Assembly: GCA_002430835.1 (NCBI GenBank)
Contig: DJDA01000112.1
Coordinates: 664 to 54,053, forward strand
Direction: 5' to 3'
DNA length: 53,390 nt
DNA from: Brevundimonas sp. UBA5936
Lineage (GTDB): Bacteria > Pseudomonadota > Alphaproteobacteria > Caulobacterales > Caulobacteraceae
Positions 7,444 through 16,048 of the stretch are shown here, in pieces. How positions within the stretch are numbered: the stretch's first letter is position 1; each line of letters begins with the position of its first letter. The translations under genes were made by a program, and so were the position numbers. Below the pieces are notes generated by a model. The model ran no database searches and was not told the origin of the DNA. It saw only the letters and a list, made by a program, of their open reading frames with translations.

Positions 7444-8247
7444 AGCCGCTTCGATCAGGGCGCTGACCTCGCGCGGGTCGATGCCAGGGCTGGCGACGCC
7501 ATTGATGAAGAAGGTCGGCGTGCCCTGCAGGCCGAGCGCAGCGGCGGCGGCATGAATGTCGGTGACGTGGAGCGTCATCTCGGGGGCCGAGATGGCGGCG
7601 TTGGCCTTGGCCATGTCGACGCCGTTGTCGGCCAGGATGCGGTCGATCGAGGCGCGGTCTAGCGCGCGTTCCGCCATTAGGGCGTCATAGACGGCCAGGT
7701 ATTTGCCCTGCTGGTGCGCGGCCAGGGCGGCGCGGGCGGCGTACTGTGAGGACACGTCCTCGCCCCGGTCCAGAATCGGCCAGTCCTTGAAGACGAATCG
7801 CACGTCCGGGTGAGCCGCCATCAGGGCGCGGTAATCGTGGGCCACGGCCTTGCAGCCGGGGCAGCGGAAGTCGAAGAATTCGATCACCGTCACCTTGGCG
7901 TTGGCCGGGCCGAAGGCCGGATCACGCGCATCGACGGCCAGCAGGGCTGGGTTGGCGGCGGCGGCGGCGTTGATGGTCTGGACGCGCGATTGGGATTCCA
8001 TCGTCTCGCGCGCGGCCAGGACTTCGTCCAGCACCTGAGGGTTGCTGATCAGATAGTCGCGCACCTTGCCGCCGAAACCGCCGCTCAGATAGGGCGCGGC
8101 CGACAGGACCAGGGCGACCGCCGACATGGCCACGGCGGCCCCGCCCAGCACGGTTCCCGACAAGGCGAACCGGCTCTTGGTCGTGGCGGGCGGCGTCACG
8201 GCGGGCTGGTCGGTCGTCTGGCCAGATCGGGGAGCGTCGTCGGTCAT
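7429..8247 (-). CDS. membrane-anchored DsbA-family thiol oxidoreductase
   Basis: A 272-residue protein. The ATG at 8247 is chosen over the adjacent TTG; GAGACC lies upstream. Residues about 28-52 form a single N-terminal membrane segment (VLGGAAVAMSAVALVLSAAPYL). The thioredoxin-like domain begins near residue 115, with FFDFRCPGC holding the CPGC redox pair, and TPTFFING carrying the cis-proline loop. It probably acts in the periplasm on disulfides of envelope proteins. It is a DsbA/Com1-type protein; whether oxidase or isomerase cannot be told. It is convergent with thiG and lies 39 bp downstream of the M48 protease gene on the same strand. Confidence 0.9.
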   Translation of the reverse strand: MTDDAPRSGQTTDQPAVTPPATTKSRFALSGTVLGGAAVAMSAVALVLSAAPYLSGGFGGKVRDYLISNPQVLDEVLAARETMESQSRVQTINAAAAANPALLAVDARDPAFGPANAKVTVIEFFDFRCPGCKAVAHDYRALMAAHPDVRFVFKDWPILDRGEDVSSQYAARAALAAHQQGKYLAVYDALMAERALDRASIDRILADNGVDMAKANAAISAPEMTLHVTDIHAAAAALGLQGTPTFFINGVASPGIDPREVSALIEAAKKKG

Positions 8248-8286
8248 CAAGGTCTCGTCAGGCGTAGAGGGAAGGCGGGTTCGGCG

Positions 8287-9708
8287 TCAGGCGCCGGGCG
8301 GAATGACGCCGGAGCGGCTGCGCTGTTCATTGCGGCGCTCGGCGTCGGTGATGTCTTTTTCGGTCGCGCCCGAGGCCAGGACGATGTCGGTGGCGCGACG
8401 CCATTCGATCGAGCTGCGGTCCAGCATGTCGCGGGCGCGCATGGCGAACTGGGCGGCCTGATCCGGGCGACGCAGGGCGAACCAGTATTCGGCCGAGGCC
8501 AGGCGGGCCTCGCCCTCCTTGTTCTGGCTGGCGTAGGCCTGGGACAGCAGACGCCAGCCCATGGTGTTGTCCGGCTCCAGCGCCAGGGCGCGCTTCAACT
8601 GGTTCTCGGCTTCAGTCAGTTTGGAGGCGTCGCTGGTCTCGATCAGGGCGTGGGCCAGGTTGATGCGCAGCAGGGGGGCGTCCGGCTTCAGCTCGACAGA
8701 TTTCTCATGCGCGCCCAGGGCCTCGGCCGGGCGGCCTTCCTCGAACAGGATCTGGCCCTTCAGCTCCCAGAAGTAGGGGTTCTCGGGCTGTTCGGCCAAC
8801 AGGACGTCGACCGCGTCCAGCGCCTTTTGCGTCTGGCCGTCGCGATACCAGGCGATGGCGCGGGCGTAGCGGGCGGGCAGGGTGACGTCGCTGGACGGAT
8901 AGTCGCGCAAGGTGGCGTTGGGCGCGTCCATGAAGGCGCGGATCTTGGCCACGACGAGCGTGTGCTGCGCCATGCGCTCGTCGCTGTCGCGCTTGTCATA
9001 GTGGGAGGCCGCCTCGACCGCTGGACGCAGGGCCTCGATCCGCTGCGACGACAGAGGGTGGCTGCGGAAATAGGGATAGCGGCGCTGATCCGAGAAGATC
9101 TCCTGGGCGCGGAAATTCTCGAAGAACTCGACCATGCCGCGCCCGGATTCCCCGGCGCGTTCCAGGGCGCGGGCGCCGGTGATGTCGGCTTCGCCTTCCT
9201 GGCTTTGCATGTAGCGCAGGGCGCCCAGGGTGCCGAAATACTGGCTGGAGGCCAGAAGCGCCGCGCCCGCGTCCGGCGCGCCGGCGATCGCGGCCAGGGC
9301 GCCCAGCGCCATGGTCATGATCATCGGCTGCATCCCGGCGTTCTGGGCGCCGTCGCGCAGGGTGTGGCGGTTCTTGATGTGCCCGGCCTCGTGGGCGATC
9401 ACGCCCAGAAGCTGATTGGGGTTCTTGGTCCGCAGGATCAGGCCGGTGTTCAACCCCATGATCCGCCCGCGCGTGGCGAAGGCGTTCAGGTCGTTGTCGT
9501 TGACCAGCAGGATCTCGACCTCGTTCGGGTCCAGGCCCATGGCGTCGAGTACGGGCTCGGACCACTCATGGATGATGCCCTCGATCTCGGTGTCCCGGAT
9601 CAGGCTCTGGGCCTGGGCCGCGGCGGATGAAGCCAGCACCGCGAGGGCGCCGACGCCGGCGGCCAGATAGCGCCGAAAGCGGGTTGCGGCGGGGGGCGTC
9701 CTGGTCAT
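8287..9708 (-). CDS. periplasmic M48 metalloprotease with TPR repeats (BepA-like)
   Basis: A 473-residue protein with a signal peptide (YLAAGVGALAVLASSAAAQA). The M48 catalytic helix HEAGH appears in LLGVIAHEAGHIKNRHTL, and the third zinc ligand is likely in the QEGEADITGA block. The C-terminal half holds TPR-like helical pairs (AIAWYRDGQTQKALDAVDVL, PYFWELKGQILFEEGRPAEA, LRINLAHALIETSD). This layout is that of BepA/YfgC, which assists or degrades outer-membrane assembly intermediates. It lies between rne and the DsbA-like gene, all on the minus strand. Confidence 0.9.
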   Translation of the reverse strand: MTRTPPAATRFRRYLAAGVGALAVLASSAAAQAQSLIRDTEIEGIIHEWSEPVLDAMGLDPNEVEILLVNDNDLNAFATRGRIMGLNTGLILRTKNPNQLLGVIAHEAGHIKNRHTLRDGAQNAGMQPMIMTMALGALAAIAGAPDAGAALLASSQYFGTLGALRYMQSQEGEADITGARALERAGESGRGMVEFFENFRAQEIFSDQRRYPYFRSHPLSSQRIEALRPAVEAASHYDKRDSDERMAQHTLVVAKIRAFMDAPNATLRDYPSSDVTLPARYARAIAWYRDGQTQKALDAVDVLLAEQPENPYFWELKGQILFEEGRPAEALGAHEKSVELKPDAPLLRINLAHALIETSDASKLTEAENQLKRALALEPDNTMGWRLLSQAYASQNKEGEARLASAEYWFALRRPDQAAQFAMRARDMLDRSSIEWRRATDIVLASGATEKDITDAERRNEQRSRSGVIPPGA

Positions 9709-9762
9709 GACGATCTCCAGAGCGATAGTCTCCCCCGCAGCTTCCAGCTTAATCGTGTCCGA

Positions 9763-12435
9763 TCAACGGCGCCACCAGCCCCGCTTGGGCTTGGCGGGCG
9801 CTTCGCCGATCTGGTTCGGATCGTCGGCGATGATGGCCGCGATGTCGACCTCGGCCGTCGGCGCCGGAACCGGCTCGGCCAGGACGACGGCCTCCTCGGC
9901 TACAACCTCTTCGACCAGGGCCTCTTCGATCGCCTGTTCGATACGGGCGGCCACGGCGGGCGTGACATCCAGTTCGACAGGGACCGGAGCGGCTTCGACT
10001 TCGGTCTCTGCCGCGGCGACGACCGGGGCGGCGACCTGTTCCACGGCGGCCGTGTTCGTTTCCTCGGCGGCGGCGCTCGTCACCTTGCGGCGAACGCGGC
10101 GACGCTTCGGCGCCTCGACCGCCTCCGGGGCCGGAGCGCTCTCGACCGACGGAGCGGCTTCGGTCGCTTCACCCTCGATCAGAACGGCGATGGGCGTATC
10201 GGGCGAGCCGACGGGCGGCAGGCCTTCATTGGCGGCGCGATCCTCGACCTTGGTTTCGTGGGTCAGTTCGCCCTGGCCGCGACCCCGGCCGCGACCGCGA
10301 CGACGGCGCGAACGGCCGTTGCGGCCCTCTTCCGATGCGGCGACCTGGTCGAGGCTGTCGGTATGCTCAGCCTCTTCCTGGACGCGCTCGGGCTTGCGCT
10401 CGGGGCGGGCGGCTTCGGGGTTGATCGGGTCGAACCAGACGTAGGGGTCTTGCAGCGACGGGGTGCGGCCGCGCACCCAGGCGTAGACGTCGCGTTCGCC
10501 TTCTTCGCGCATCCGGCGACCGCCGCGGCGGCCCCGGCGGCGACGTCCGCCCCGGCCGTCGTCGTCTTCGTCGGACGAGGCGGCTTCGGCTTCTTCATCA
10601 CGACGTCCGCCGCGACGGCGACGGCGGCGGCCGCCGCTGCGGCTGTCGTCGTCCTGCTCCTGACGCGCACGGGCCTCATCGTCGTCCTCGTCCTCGCGGT
10701 CGAGATCGGCGTCGTCCTCGTCGTGGTCGATGTCGTCCTCGTCGTCGGCGTCTTCTTCCTCGTCCTCATAGGCGCTGTCGTCGAAGCCGTCGTCGAGGTC
10801 AGCCAGGTCGATGTGGCTTTCCGGCGCGATGAAGTCTTCGTTGGTTTCGGTGCGCTCGATCGAGTGCTCGCCCTGGGCCAGGCTGTCGTCGATCTGGATG
10901 ACGACGTTCACGCCGCGCTGTTCCAGCAGGGACTGCAGATAGTCGCGCTTGTGGTTCAGGATGTAGAGGGCCACGACCGTCGAGACGCGCAGGTTCACCG
11001 AGCCCGCGCCGTTCTTGCCGGCCTCGATGTCGACGGCGCGCAGGGTGGTCAGGGCCGCCGATTCGGCCGAGCGGACGCGCCCGGCGCCCTGGCAGCATTC
11101 GCAGACCTCGGTCGCGCCTTCGATCACGCCCAGGCGGCGGCGCTGACGGCTGATCTCCATCAGGCCGAAGCCCGAGATGCGGCCCATCTGGATGCGGGCA
11201 CGGTCCTTGGCCAGGGCGTCCTTGAGAACCTTCTCAACCGCGCGGTTGTTCTTGCCCTCGTCCATGTCGATGAAGTCGATGACGATCAGACCGGCCAGGT
11301 CGCGCAGGCGCAACTGGCGGGCGGCCTCGACAGCGGCTTCCAAGTTGGTCTTGGTGGCCGTGGCCTCGACGTTGCGTTCCTTGGTGGCGCGTCCCGAGTT
11401 CACGTCGATGGCGACCAGGGCTTCGGTCTGGTTGATGACCAGATAGCCGCCCGACTTCAGCGGCACGACGGGCTGGTGAATCTGGGTCAGCACCTCTTCG
11501 ATGCCGTTCGCCGCGAACAGCGGGCGCGAGCCCTGATAGAGGTGGATCTTCTTGGCCTGGGACGGCATCAGCACGCGCATGAAGTCGCGGGCCTGCTTGA
11601 AGCCTTCGACGCCCTCGACCTGAATGCCGTCGAAGTCCTTGTCGTACATGTCGCGCACGGCGCGACGGACCAGGTTCTCTTCCTCGTGGATCATCGCCGG
11701 CGCATTGGAGCGCAGGGTCAGTTCGCGGATCGTCTCCCACAGGCGCAGCAGATATTCATAGTCGCGCTTGATCTCGGCCCGCGTGCGCTTGGCGCCCGCC
11801 GTGCGGATGATCAGGCCCATGCCCTGCGGCACCTTCAGCGCGGCGGCGGCGGATTTCAGCCGGCGACGGTCCGAGGTGTTGGTGATCTTGCGCGAGATGC
11901 CGCCGCCCTTGCCGGTGTTCGGCATCAGCACGCAGTAGCGGCCAGCCAGCGACAGCCAGGTGGTCAGGGCCGCGCCCTTGGCGCCGCGCTCGTCCTTGAC
12001 GACCTGCACCAGCAGGATCTGGCGGCGCTTGATGACGTCCTGGATCTTGTAGCGGCGCATCAGGCGACGCTTCAGGCGTTCCTCGTCGGCCAGCTTGCCG
12101 TCGGAATCGGCGTCGTCGGATTCACGGCCCAGATCGTCTTCGTCCGCGTCGTCGTGCGCTTCGGCCATGATGGCTTCGCGGTCGGCGACGGGGATCTGAT
12201 AGTAATCCGGGTGGATTTCGTTGAAGGCCAGGAAGCCGTGGCGGTTGCCGCCGTACTCGACGAAGGCCGCCTGCAGGCTGGGCTCTACGCGAGTGACCTT
12301 GGCGAGATAGATGTTCCCGCGAAGCTGACGGCGGGCGCGGGATTCGAAATCGAATTCCTCAACCTGGCGGCCGTCCACGATCGCGACGCGCGTTTCTTCC
12401 GCGTGCGCCGCGTCTATCAACATGGTTTTTGACAT
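9763..12435 (-). CDS. rne: ribonuclease E
   Basis: An 890-residue degradosome endonuclease. The S1 domain (about 38-145) contains an acidic insertion (about 93-120, DDADEDD...ESDDADSD) typical of alphaproteobacteria. Catalytic aspartates are D344 (VAIDVNSG) and D387 (LIVIDFIDM). The zinc-link cysteines are in CECC (445-448). From about 530 the protein turns into a low-complexity acidic then Arg-rich scaffold. It ends in GWWRR, the short motif that in Caulobacter RNase E binds polynucleotide phosphorylase. This region appears as long open frames on the other strand, which are artefacts of composition. It has a long leader and is probably feedback regulated. Confidence 0.97.
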   Translation of the reverse strand: MSKTMLIDAAHAEETRVAIVDGRQVEEFDFESRARRQLRGNIYLAKVTRVEPSLQAAFVEYGGNRHGFLAFNEIHPDYYQIPVADREAIMAEAHDDADEDDLGRESDDADSDGKLADEERLKRRLMRRYKIQDVIKRRQILLVQVVKDERGAKGAALTTWLSLAGRYCVLMPNTGKGGGISRKITNTSDRRRLKSAAAALKVPQGMGLIIRTAGAKRTRAEIKRDYEYLLRLWETIRELTLRSNAPAMIHEEENLVRRAVRDMYDKDFDGIQVEGVEGFKQARDFMRVLMPSQAKKIHLYQGSRPLFAANGIEEVLTQIHQPVVPLKSGGYLVINQTEALVAIDVNSGRATKERNVEATATKTNLEAAVEAARQLRLRDLAGLIVIDFIDMDEGKNNRAVEKVLKDALAKDRARIQMGRISGFGLMEISRQRRRLGVIEGATEVCECCQGAGRVRSAESAALTTLRAVDIEAGKNGAGSVNLRVSTVVALYILNHKRDYLQSLLEQRGVNVVIQIDDSLAQGEHSIERTETNEDFIAPESHIDLADLDDGFDDSAYEDEEEDADDEDDIDHDEDDADLDREDEDDDEARARQEQDDDSRSGGRRRRRRGGRRDEEAEAASSDEDDDGRGGRRRRGRRGGRRMREEGERDVYAWVRGRTPSLQDPYVWFDPINPEAARPERKPERVQEEAEHTDSLDQVAASEEGRNGRSRRRRGRGRGRGQGELTHETKVEDRAANEGLPPVGSPDTPIAVLIEGEATEAAPSVESAPAPEAVEAPKRRRVRRKVTSAAAEETNTAAVEQVAAPVVAAAETEVEAAPVPVELDVTPAVAARIEQAIEEALVEEVVAEEAVVLAEPVPAPTAEVDIAAIIADDPNQIGEAPAKPKRGWWRR

Positions 12436-12890
12436 TGAAGGTCTCTCTCAGGCGCGCCAGGCCGTGCGCCGCGAACGCAGTCGCGGGAATAGGGGCGGCT
12501 CGCCGAATGGAAATGGGGGCCAGGGCGCGCGTCATCCCCTCGCTAAAAGCGAGAGCGGCATGGTCTTGCCGTTCGGGAGCGCAGGCGGGTCGGCCCATAA
12601 GGTTGTCGGTCCTGGGCCCGGACGCGCCGATCAAGGCTGCATCCCGAACCCGTATCTTCGGATCGACGGCCAGGCCGCGCGATCCTCGGAATTGGTGAAA
12701 AGTTCAGCGCCGCGAGGAGGGCGCGCCTGATCCCGACACAGTGACGGGCGGCGCGATCGTTCGCATGCGGAACCGATAATAGGCAGATGTTGCGGAAAAT
12801 AAAAGAACCGCGCGCCGGTAAGAGGTCTTAACGAAATCCTTAAACCCTGGGCCCATCCTGACTTCTAAACTGCAGGGCGAATTCCCTCTG
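12436..12890. other. 455-bp divergent region: rne 5' leader and amiC promoter region
   Basis: No convincing protein gene is present. A good -10 element for the minus strand lies at 12776-12781, which would give rne a 5' untranslated leader of about 330 bases. The part next to amiC is AT-rich with TTAACGAAATCCTTAA at 12829-12844. These two TTAA boxes are 8 bp apart, not the 7 bp of a full CtrA site. TCTAAAC (12864-12870) could be a -10 for amiC. Confidence 0.5.
12776..12781 (-). promoter_or_regulatory. candidate -10 element of rne
   Basis: On the minus strand the sequence reads GCCTATTATCGG, with TATTAT as a near-consensus -10. No strong -35 lies 17 bp upstream (TTTTAT-like). Transcription from here would begin near 12769 and leave about 330 bases before the rne start, similar in length to the autoregulatory rne leader of enterics. 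Only the -10 is clear. Confidence 0.35.
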
Positions 12891-14102
12891 ATGTTGGGTC
12901 GGTGGCGTGACAATCTGAGCCGTTGGGGCGTGCGCGAATGGTCGATGACCGGCCTGGCGTTCGTCGTCATCTGCCTTGTCGCGTTCACGGCGACGCGCGG
13001 TCTGGCCTTTGGCCCGGACGGCGAAATCGTGCGCCTGCGGTTCGGCGGCGACGCCCAGCGGACGCGCGTGGTGCTGGATCTGGGCCGCTCGACGCGCGGT
13101 CAGGTGATCGAGGACGGTTCGGCCGGGCGGGTCATCCTGTCCCTGGCGGGCGTCAATCCGGCGCGGGGGCTGGAAGGCAGCGGCTCTGGCCTGGTGCGCG
13201 GCTATGAGGTCAGCGCGGCCTCGGGCGCATCCCGTGTTCGACTGGACCTGGCGCGCGGCGCCGAGATCGAGCGCCGCTTCCTGCTGCCGCCCGGCGATGG
13301 CGTGGACCACTATCGCTACGTCATCGACCTGAAGGCCACGGGCGCCGCCGCTGCGGTTCCGGTCGCCGCGCCGCGCCGCGAACAGGCCCGCGCCGAAAAG
13401 CCCCTGATCGTCATCGACGCCGGCCACGGCGGCCGCGATCCCGGCGCCCAGGGCCAGCATGTCCAGGAAAAGGCCGTCACCCTGGCCGCCGCGCGTGAAC
13501 TGAAGGCGGCGCTGGAGCGCACCGGCCGCTATCGGGTGCGCCTGACCCGCGACGGCGACGTCTATGTGGTGCACGGCCGCCGGGTGCAGATCGCGCGTGA
13601 CGCGGGGGCGGACCTGTTCATCTCCCTGCACGCCGACGCCGGTTCGGACCCGGCCTTGCGCGGCGCCAGCGTCTACACCCTGTCCGAACAGGGCGCCGGT
13701 CGCGCCGTGCGCGAGTTCACCAAGGGCGACGACTGGCAGCGCGACCTGCGCCTTCCGGGCCGCGACCCCTCGGTCGACCGCATCCTGCTGGACATGACCC
13801 AGCGCGCCACCCAGAACCGCTCGGCCCAGTTTGCGCGGGTGCTGTTGACCCATATCGAGGGAGACAACCATCCGCTGTTGCGCCGTAGCCATCGCGATGC
13901 GGGTCTGGCCGTCCTGCTGGCCCCGGACGTGCCGGCGGTGCTGCTGGAGATGGGCTTCATCACCAACCCCGAGGACGAGCGCGTCCTGAGCGACGAACGC
14001 GCTCGCCGCCGCCTGATGCGCTCGGTCGCTGAGGGCATCGACCGCTATTTCCGCGAGCCGGCCGCCCCGGTGATGGTCGCCGGGGACATCGCCGGGGGCT
14101 GA
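12891..14102 (+). CDS. amiC: N-acetylmuramoyl-L-alanine amidase, AmiC type
   Basis: A 403-residue periplasmic cell-wall amidase that cuts the bond between MurNAc and L-Ala, needed for separating daughter cells. It has an N-terminal hydrophobic segment (MTGLAFVVICLVAFTA, about 19-35). An AMIN domain follows (about 45-150, VRLRFGGDAQRTRVVLDLG). The Amidase_3 domain (about 173-390) holds the zinc-site blocks IVIDAGHGGRDPGA, QEKAVTLAAAREL, LFISLHADA and VLLEMGFITNPEDE. It diverges from rne. In Caulobacter I recall a penicillin-binding protein gene next downstream; here a convergent uracil-DNA glycosylase gene follows instead. Confidence 0.95.
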   Translation: MLGRWRDNLSRWGVREWSMTGLAFVVICLVAFTATRGLAFGPDGEIVRLRFGGDAQRTRVVLDLGRSTRGQVIEDGSAGRVILSLAGVNPARGLEGSGSGLVRGYEVSAASGASRVRLDLARGAEIERRFLLPPGDGVDHYRYVIDLKATGAAAAVPVAAPRREQARAEKPLIVIDAGHGGRDPGAQGQHVQEKAVTLAAARELKAALERTGRYRVRLTRDGDVYVVHGRRVQIARDAGADLFISLHADAGSDPALRGASVYTLSEQGAGRAVREFTKGDDWQRDLRLPGRDPSVDRILLDMTQRATQNRSAQFARVLLTHIEGDNHPLLRRSHRDAGLAVLLAPDVPAVLLEMGFITNPEDERVLSDERARRRLMRSVAEGIDRYFREPAAPVMVAGDIAGG

Positions 14103-14106
14103 GGTC

Positions 14107-14751
14107 TCAGGCCTCCAGCGCCGCCCTGGCGCGAATGAAGATGTCTTCGAACATCTCCGCCGTCAGACGCCCCGTATTCGTGTTCAACCGCGAGCAGTGA
14201 TAGCTGTTGATCAGCGTATAGGGGCCGACCTTGCCCTCGACCCCATGCCCGGCAGGAATGGCCGAGCCGGGATAGCCCAAGGTGCGCAGGATGCTGCGCC
14301 GCGACACGTCGCCCAGGGTCACGATCACCTTCAGCCGGGGCAGGGCGGTCAGCCGATCCACCAGAAAGGGACGGCAGGTGTTCTCTTCCGTCGCCGTCGG
14401 CTTGTTCTGCGGCGGAGCGCAGCGCACGGCGTTGGTGATCATGCAGTCGATCAGCGTCAGGTCGTCGTGCCCGTCAGGATCATAGCGGCCCTGTGCGAAG
14501 TCCGTCTTCTTCAGCGTGTCGTACAGCAGCCAGCCTGCGTGGTCCCCGGTGAAGGGGCGTCCGGTCCGATTGGCGCCGGTGCGGCCCGGCGCCAGACCCG
14601 CGATTAGCAGGCGCGCGTTCGGATCGCCGAACGAGGGCGCCGGACCGTTCCACCAGTCCGGGTTCTGACGCGCGTTCTCGGCGCGATAGGCGACCAGGCG
14701 CGGACACAGGGGACAGTCGCGCGCCGGTTCCGGGTTCAACGCTGCGCTCAC
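14107..14751 (-). CDS. uracil-DNA glycosylase, family 5 (UDGb)-like
   Basis: A 214-residue DNA repair enzyme that removes uracil or other deaminated bases. Motif 1 GLAPGRTGANRTGRPFTGD and motif 2 SYHCSRLNTNTGRLT match the UDGb family. Cysteines in DCPLCPR (about 13-17) and at about 110 and 125 could ligate the 4Fe-4S cluster of this group. The GTG start overlaps the stop of the NYN-domain gene upstream (GTGA), so the two are translationally coupled. It ends 4 bp from the convergent amiC stop. Confidence 0.9.
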   Translation of the reverse strand: MSAALNPEPARDCPLCPRLVAYRAENARQNPDWWNGPAPSFGDPNARLLIAGLAPGRTGANRTGRPFTGDHAGWLLYDTLKKTDFAQGRYDPDGHDDLTLIDCMITNAVRCAPPQNKPTATEENTCRPFLVDRLTALPRLKVIVTLGDVSRRSILRTLGYPGSAIPAGHGVEGKVGPYTLINSYHCSRLNTNTGRLTAEMFEDIFIRARAALEA

Positions 14752-15329
14752 GCGCGGTCGCTCCGGTCCAGGGTGCGGGTCACGCCCTGATTCATTGCGG
14801 CCTTGGGCTTGCCGACCTGATTCATGATGTCGGCCAGATCGATGAAGGCGTCAGCCTGACGGCGCAGGTCGTCGGAAATCTGGGGCGGCTGACTCTTGAC
14901 CGTCGAAACGACGGTGACGCGCACGCCCTTGGCCTGCAGCGCCTGCACCACACGGCGGAAGTCGCCGTCGCCCGAGAACAGCACCGCCTGATCCAGGCGC
15001 GGCGCCAGCTCCAGCATGTCGACGGCGATCTCCATGTCCATATTGCCCTTGATGCGGCTGTGGCCCTGGGCGTCGGTGAAGCGCTTGACCGGCTTGGTCA
15101 CGACGGTGAAGCCGTTGTAGTCGAGCCAGTCGACCAGCGGCCGCACGGGCGAGAATTCTTCGCCCTCGACGATGGCCGTGTAATAATAGGCGCGGATCAA
15201 GCGGCCTTCGCCGACGAACCAGGTCGAGAGCTTCTTGAAATCGAGATCGCAGTTCAGGGCGCGCGCGGCCGAATAGAGGTTGGCGCCGTCGATGAACAGG
15301 GCGATGCGGTCGTCGGGGTGGTCGGTCAT
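14748..15329 (-). CDS. NYN (PIN-like) domain protein, LabA/DUF88 family
   Basis: A 193-residue protein. The start giving MTDHPDDRIALFIDGANLY is chosen because the domain begins there. Acidic residues of the PIN-like active site are visible: IALFIDGANL (D14), KGNMDMEIAVDML, and LFSGDGDFRRVVQAL. The family is predicted to be metal-dependent ribonucleases, but its substrates are mostly unknown. The gene is coupled by a 4-bp GTGA overlap to the uracil-DNA glycosylase. Its start codon overlaps the divergent folK start (CATG), leaving no room for conventional leaders on both mRNAs. Confidence 0.85.
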   Translation of the reverse strand: MTDHPDDRIALFIDGANLYSAARALNCDLDFKKLSTWFVGEGRLIRAYYYTAIVEGEEFSPVRPLVDWLDYNGFTVVTKPVKRFTDAQGHSRIKGNMDMEIAVDMLELAPRLDQAVLFSGDGDFRRVVQALQAKGVRVTVVSTVKSQPPQISDDLRRQADAFIDLADIMNQVGKPKAAMNQGVTRTLDRSDRA

Positions 15330-15918
15330 GAACGAAAATGAGTCCGTCGATATGGTCGAGAAAATGAAAGCCCCGACCGATGACGGCGCAGGGGAATCCT
15401 GGGGCGAGCTCGATCTGGACGCGGCAGTCATCGTCGCACTGGGCTGCAATGACAAGGGCGATTGGTCCTCCTGTGTCGAGGCGCTGGAGGCGGCGCTGGC
15501 CCGTTTCCGCGCCGAGGGGGTGGATGTGCTGGCCCGTTCGTCCTGGTGGTCGTCGCAGGCCTGGCCCGATCCGAGCGATCCGCCCTTCCTGAACGGCGTG
15601 GCCGTGGTCAGCACCCTCCATGACGCTTCGACCTTGATGCAGACCCTGGGGCGGATCGAGGATCTGTTCGGGCGGGTGCGGACGGCGCGCAATGCGCCGC
15701 GAACCTTGGATCTGGATCTGATCGCCTATGGGCGTCTCAGCGGCGATCTGAACGGGCTGATCCTGCCGCACCCGCGCGCGGCCGACCGGCTGTTCGTCAT
15801 GGGGCCGCTGGCCGAGGTGGCGCCGGAGTGGGCGCATCCGGTTTGCGGCCGTCGGGCGCGCGATCTGGCGGCGGCGGCCACGGTCGGCGAAGACGCACGA
15901 CCTCTGCCGAGGGGTTGA
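15328..15918 (+). CDS. folK: 2-amino-4-hydroxy-6-hydroxymethyldihydropteridine pyrophosphokinase
   Basis: About 196 residues. It pyrophosphorylates 6-hydroxymethyl-dihydropterin in folate synthesis. Family blocks: VIVALGCNDKGDW, FLNGVAVVSTL, and RTLDLDLIAYG, which holds the two magnesium-binding aspartates, then LPHPRAADRLFVMGPLAEVAPEW. The extreme N-terminus is uncertain: ATGs at 15328, 15352 and 15367 are all in frame, and the HPPK fold begins only near codon 34. If 15328 is used, the start codons of folK and the NYN gene overlap. About 130 bp and a promoter separate it from rpoZ. Confidence 0.9.
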   Translation: MNENESVDMVEKMKAPTDDGAGESWGELDLDAAVIVALGCNDKGDWSSCVEALEAALARFRAEGVDVLARSSWWSSQAWPDPSDPPFLNGVAVVSTLHDASTLMQTLGRIEDLFGRVRTARNAPRTLDLDLIAYGRLSGDLNGLILPHPRAADRLFVMGPLAEVAPEWAHPVCGRRARDLAAAATVGEDARPLPRG

Positions 15919-15988
15919 CGCGAGGCGGACTATCGGGCGAGGGGAGGCGCAACTCACGCCGATCCGCCCCAATGCCGCCTTCGCGGCG

Positions 15989-16017
15989 TTGCACAATCGG
16001 CTTTCAACCTATATTTT
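15989..16017 (+). promoter_or_regulatory. candidate rpoZ promoter
   Basis: TTGCAC (15989-15994), a 17-bp spacer and TATTTT (16012-16017) fit a housekeeping promoter. The surrounding sequence is the only AT-rich patch between folK and rpoZ. Predicted leader length is about 25 bases, with AGAGGA as ribosome-binding site at 16037. Confidence 0.5.
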
Positions 16018-16048
16018 GTGCGGTTCTCCCTGCCGCCAGAGGAATTTC

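Noticed and set aside
7810..9630. 606-codon open frame opposite the M48 protease and DsbA-like genes
   Set aside because: Same artefact; the opposite strand has clear catalytic motifs and this one has none.
10258..12432. 724-codon open frame opposite rne
   Set aside because: The Val/Ala-rich run is the complement of the acidic and Arg-rich tail of RNase E.
12829..12844. Possible CtrA box (TTAA...TTAA) upstream of amiC
   Set aside because: The half-sites are 8 bp apart; a full CtrA site has 7.
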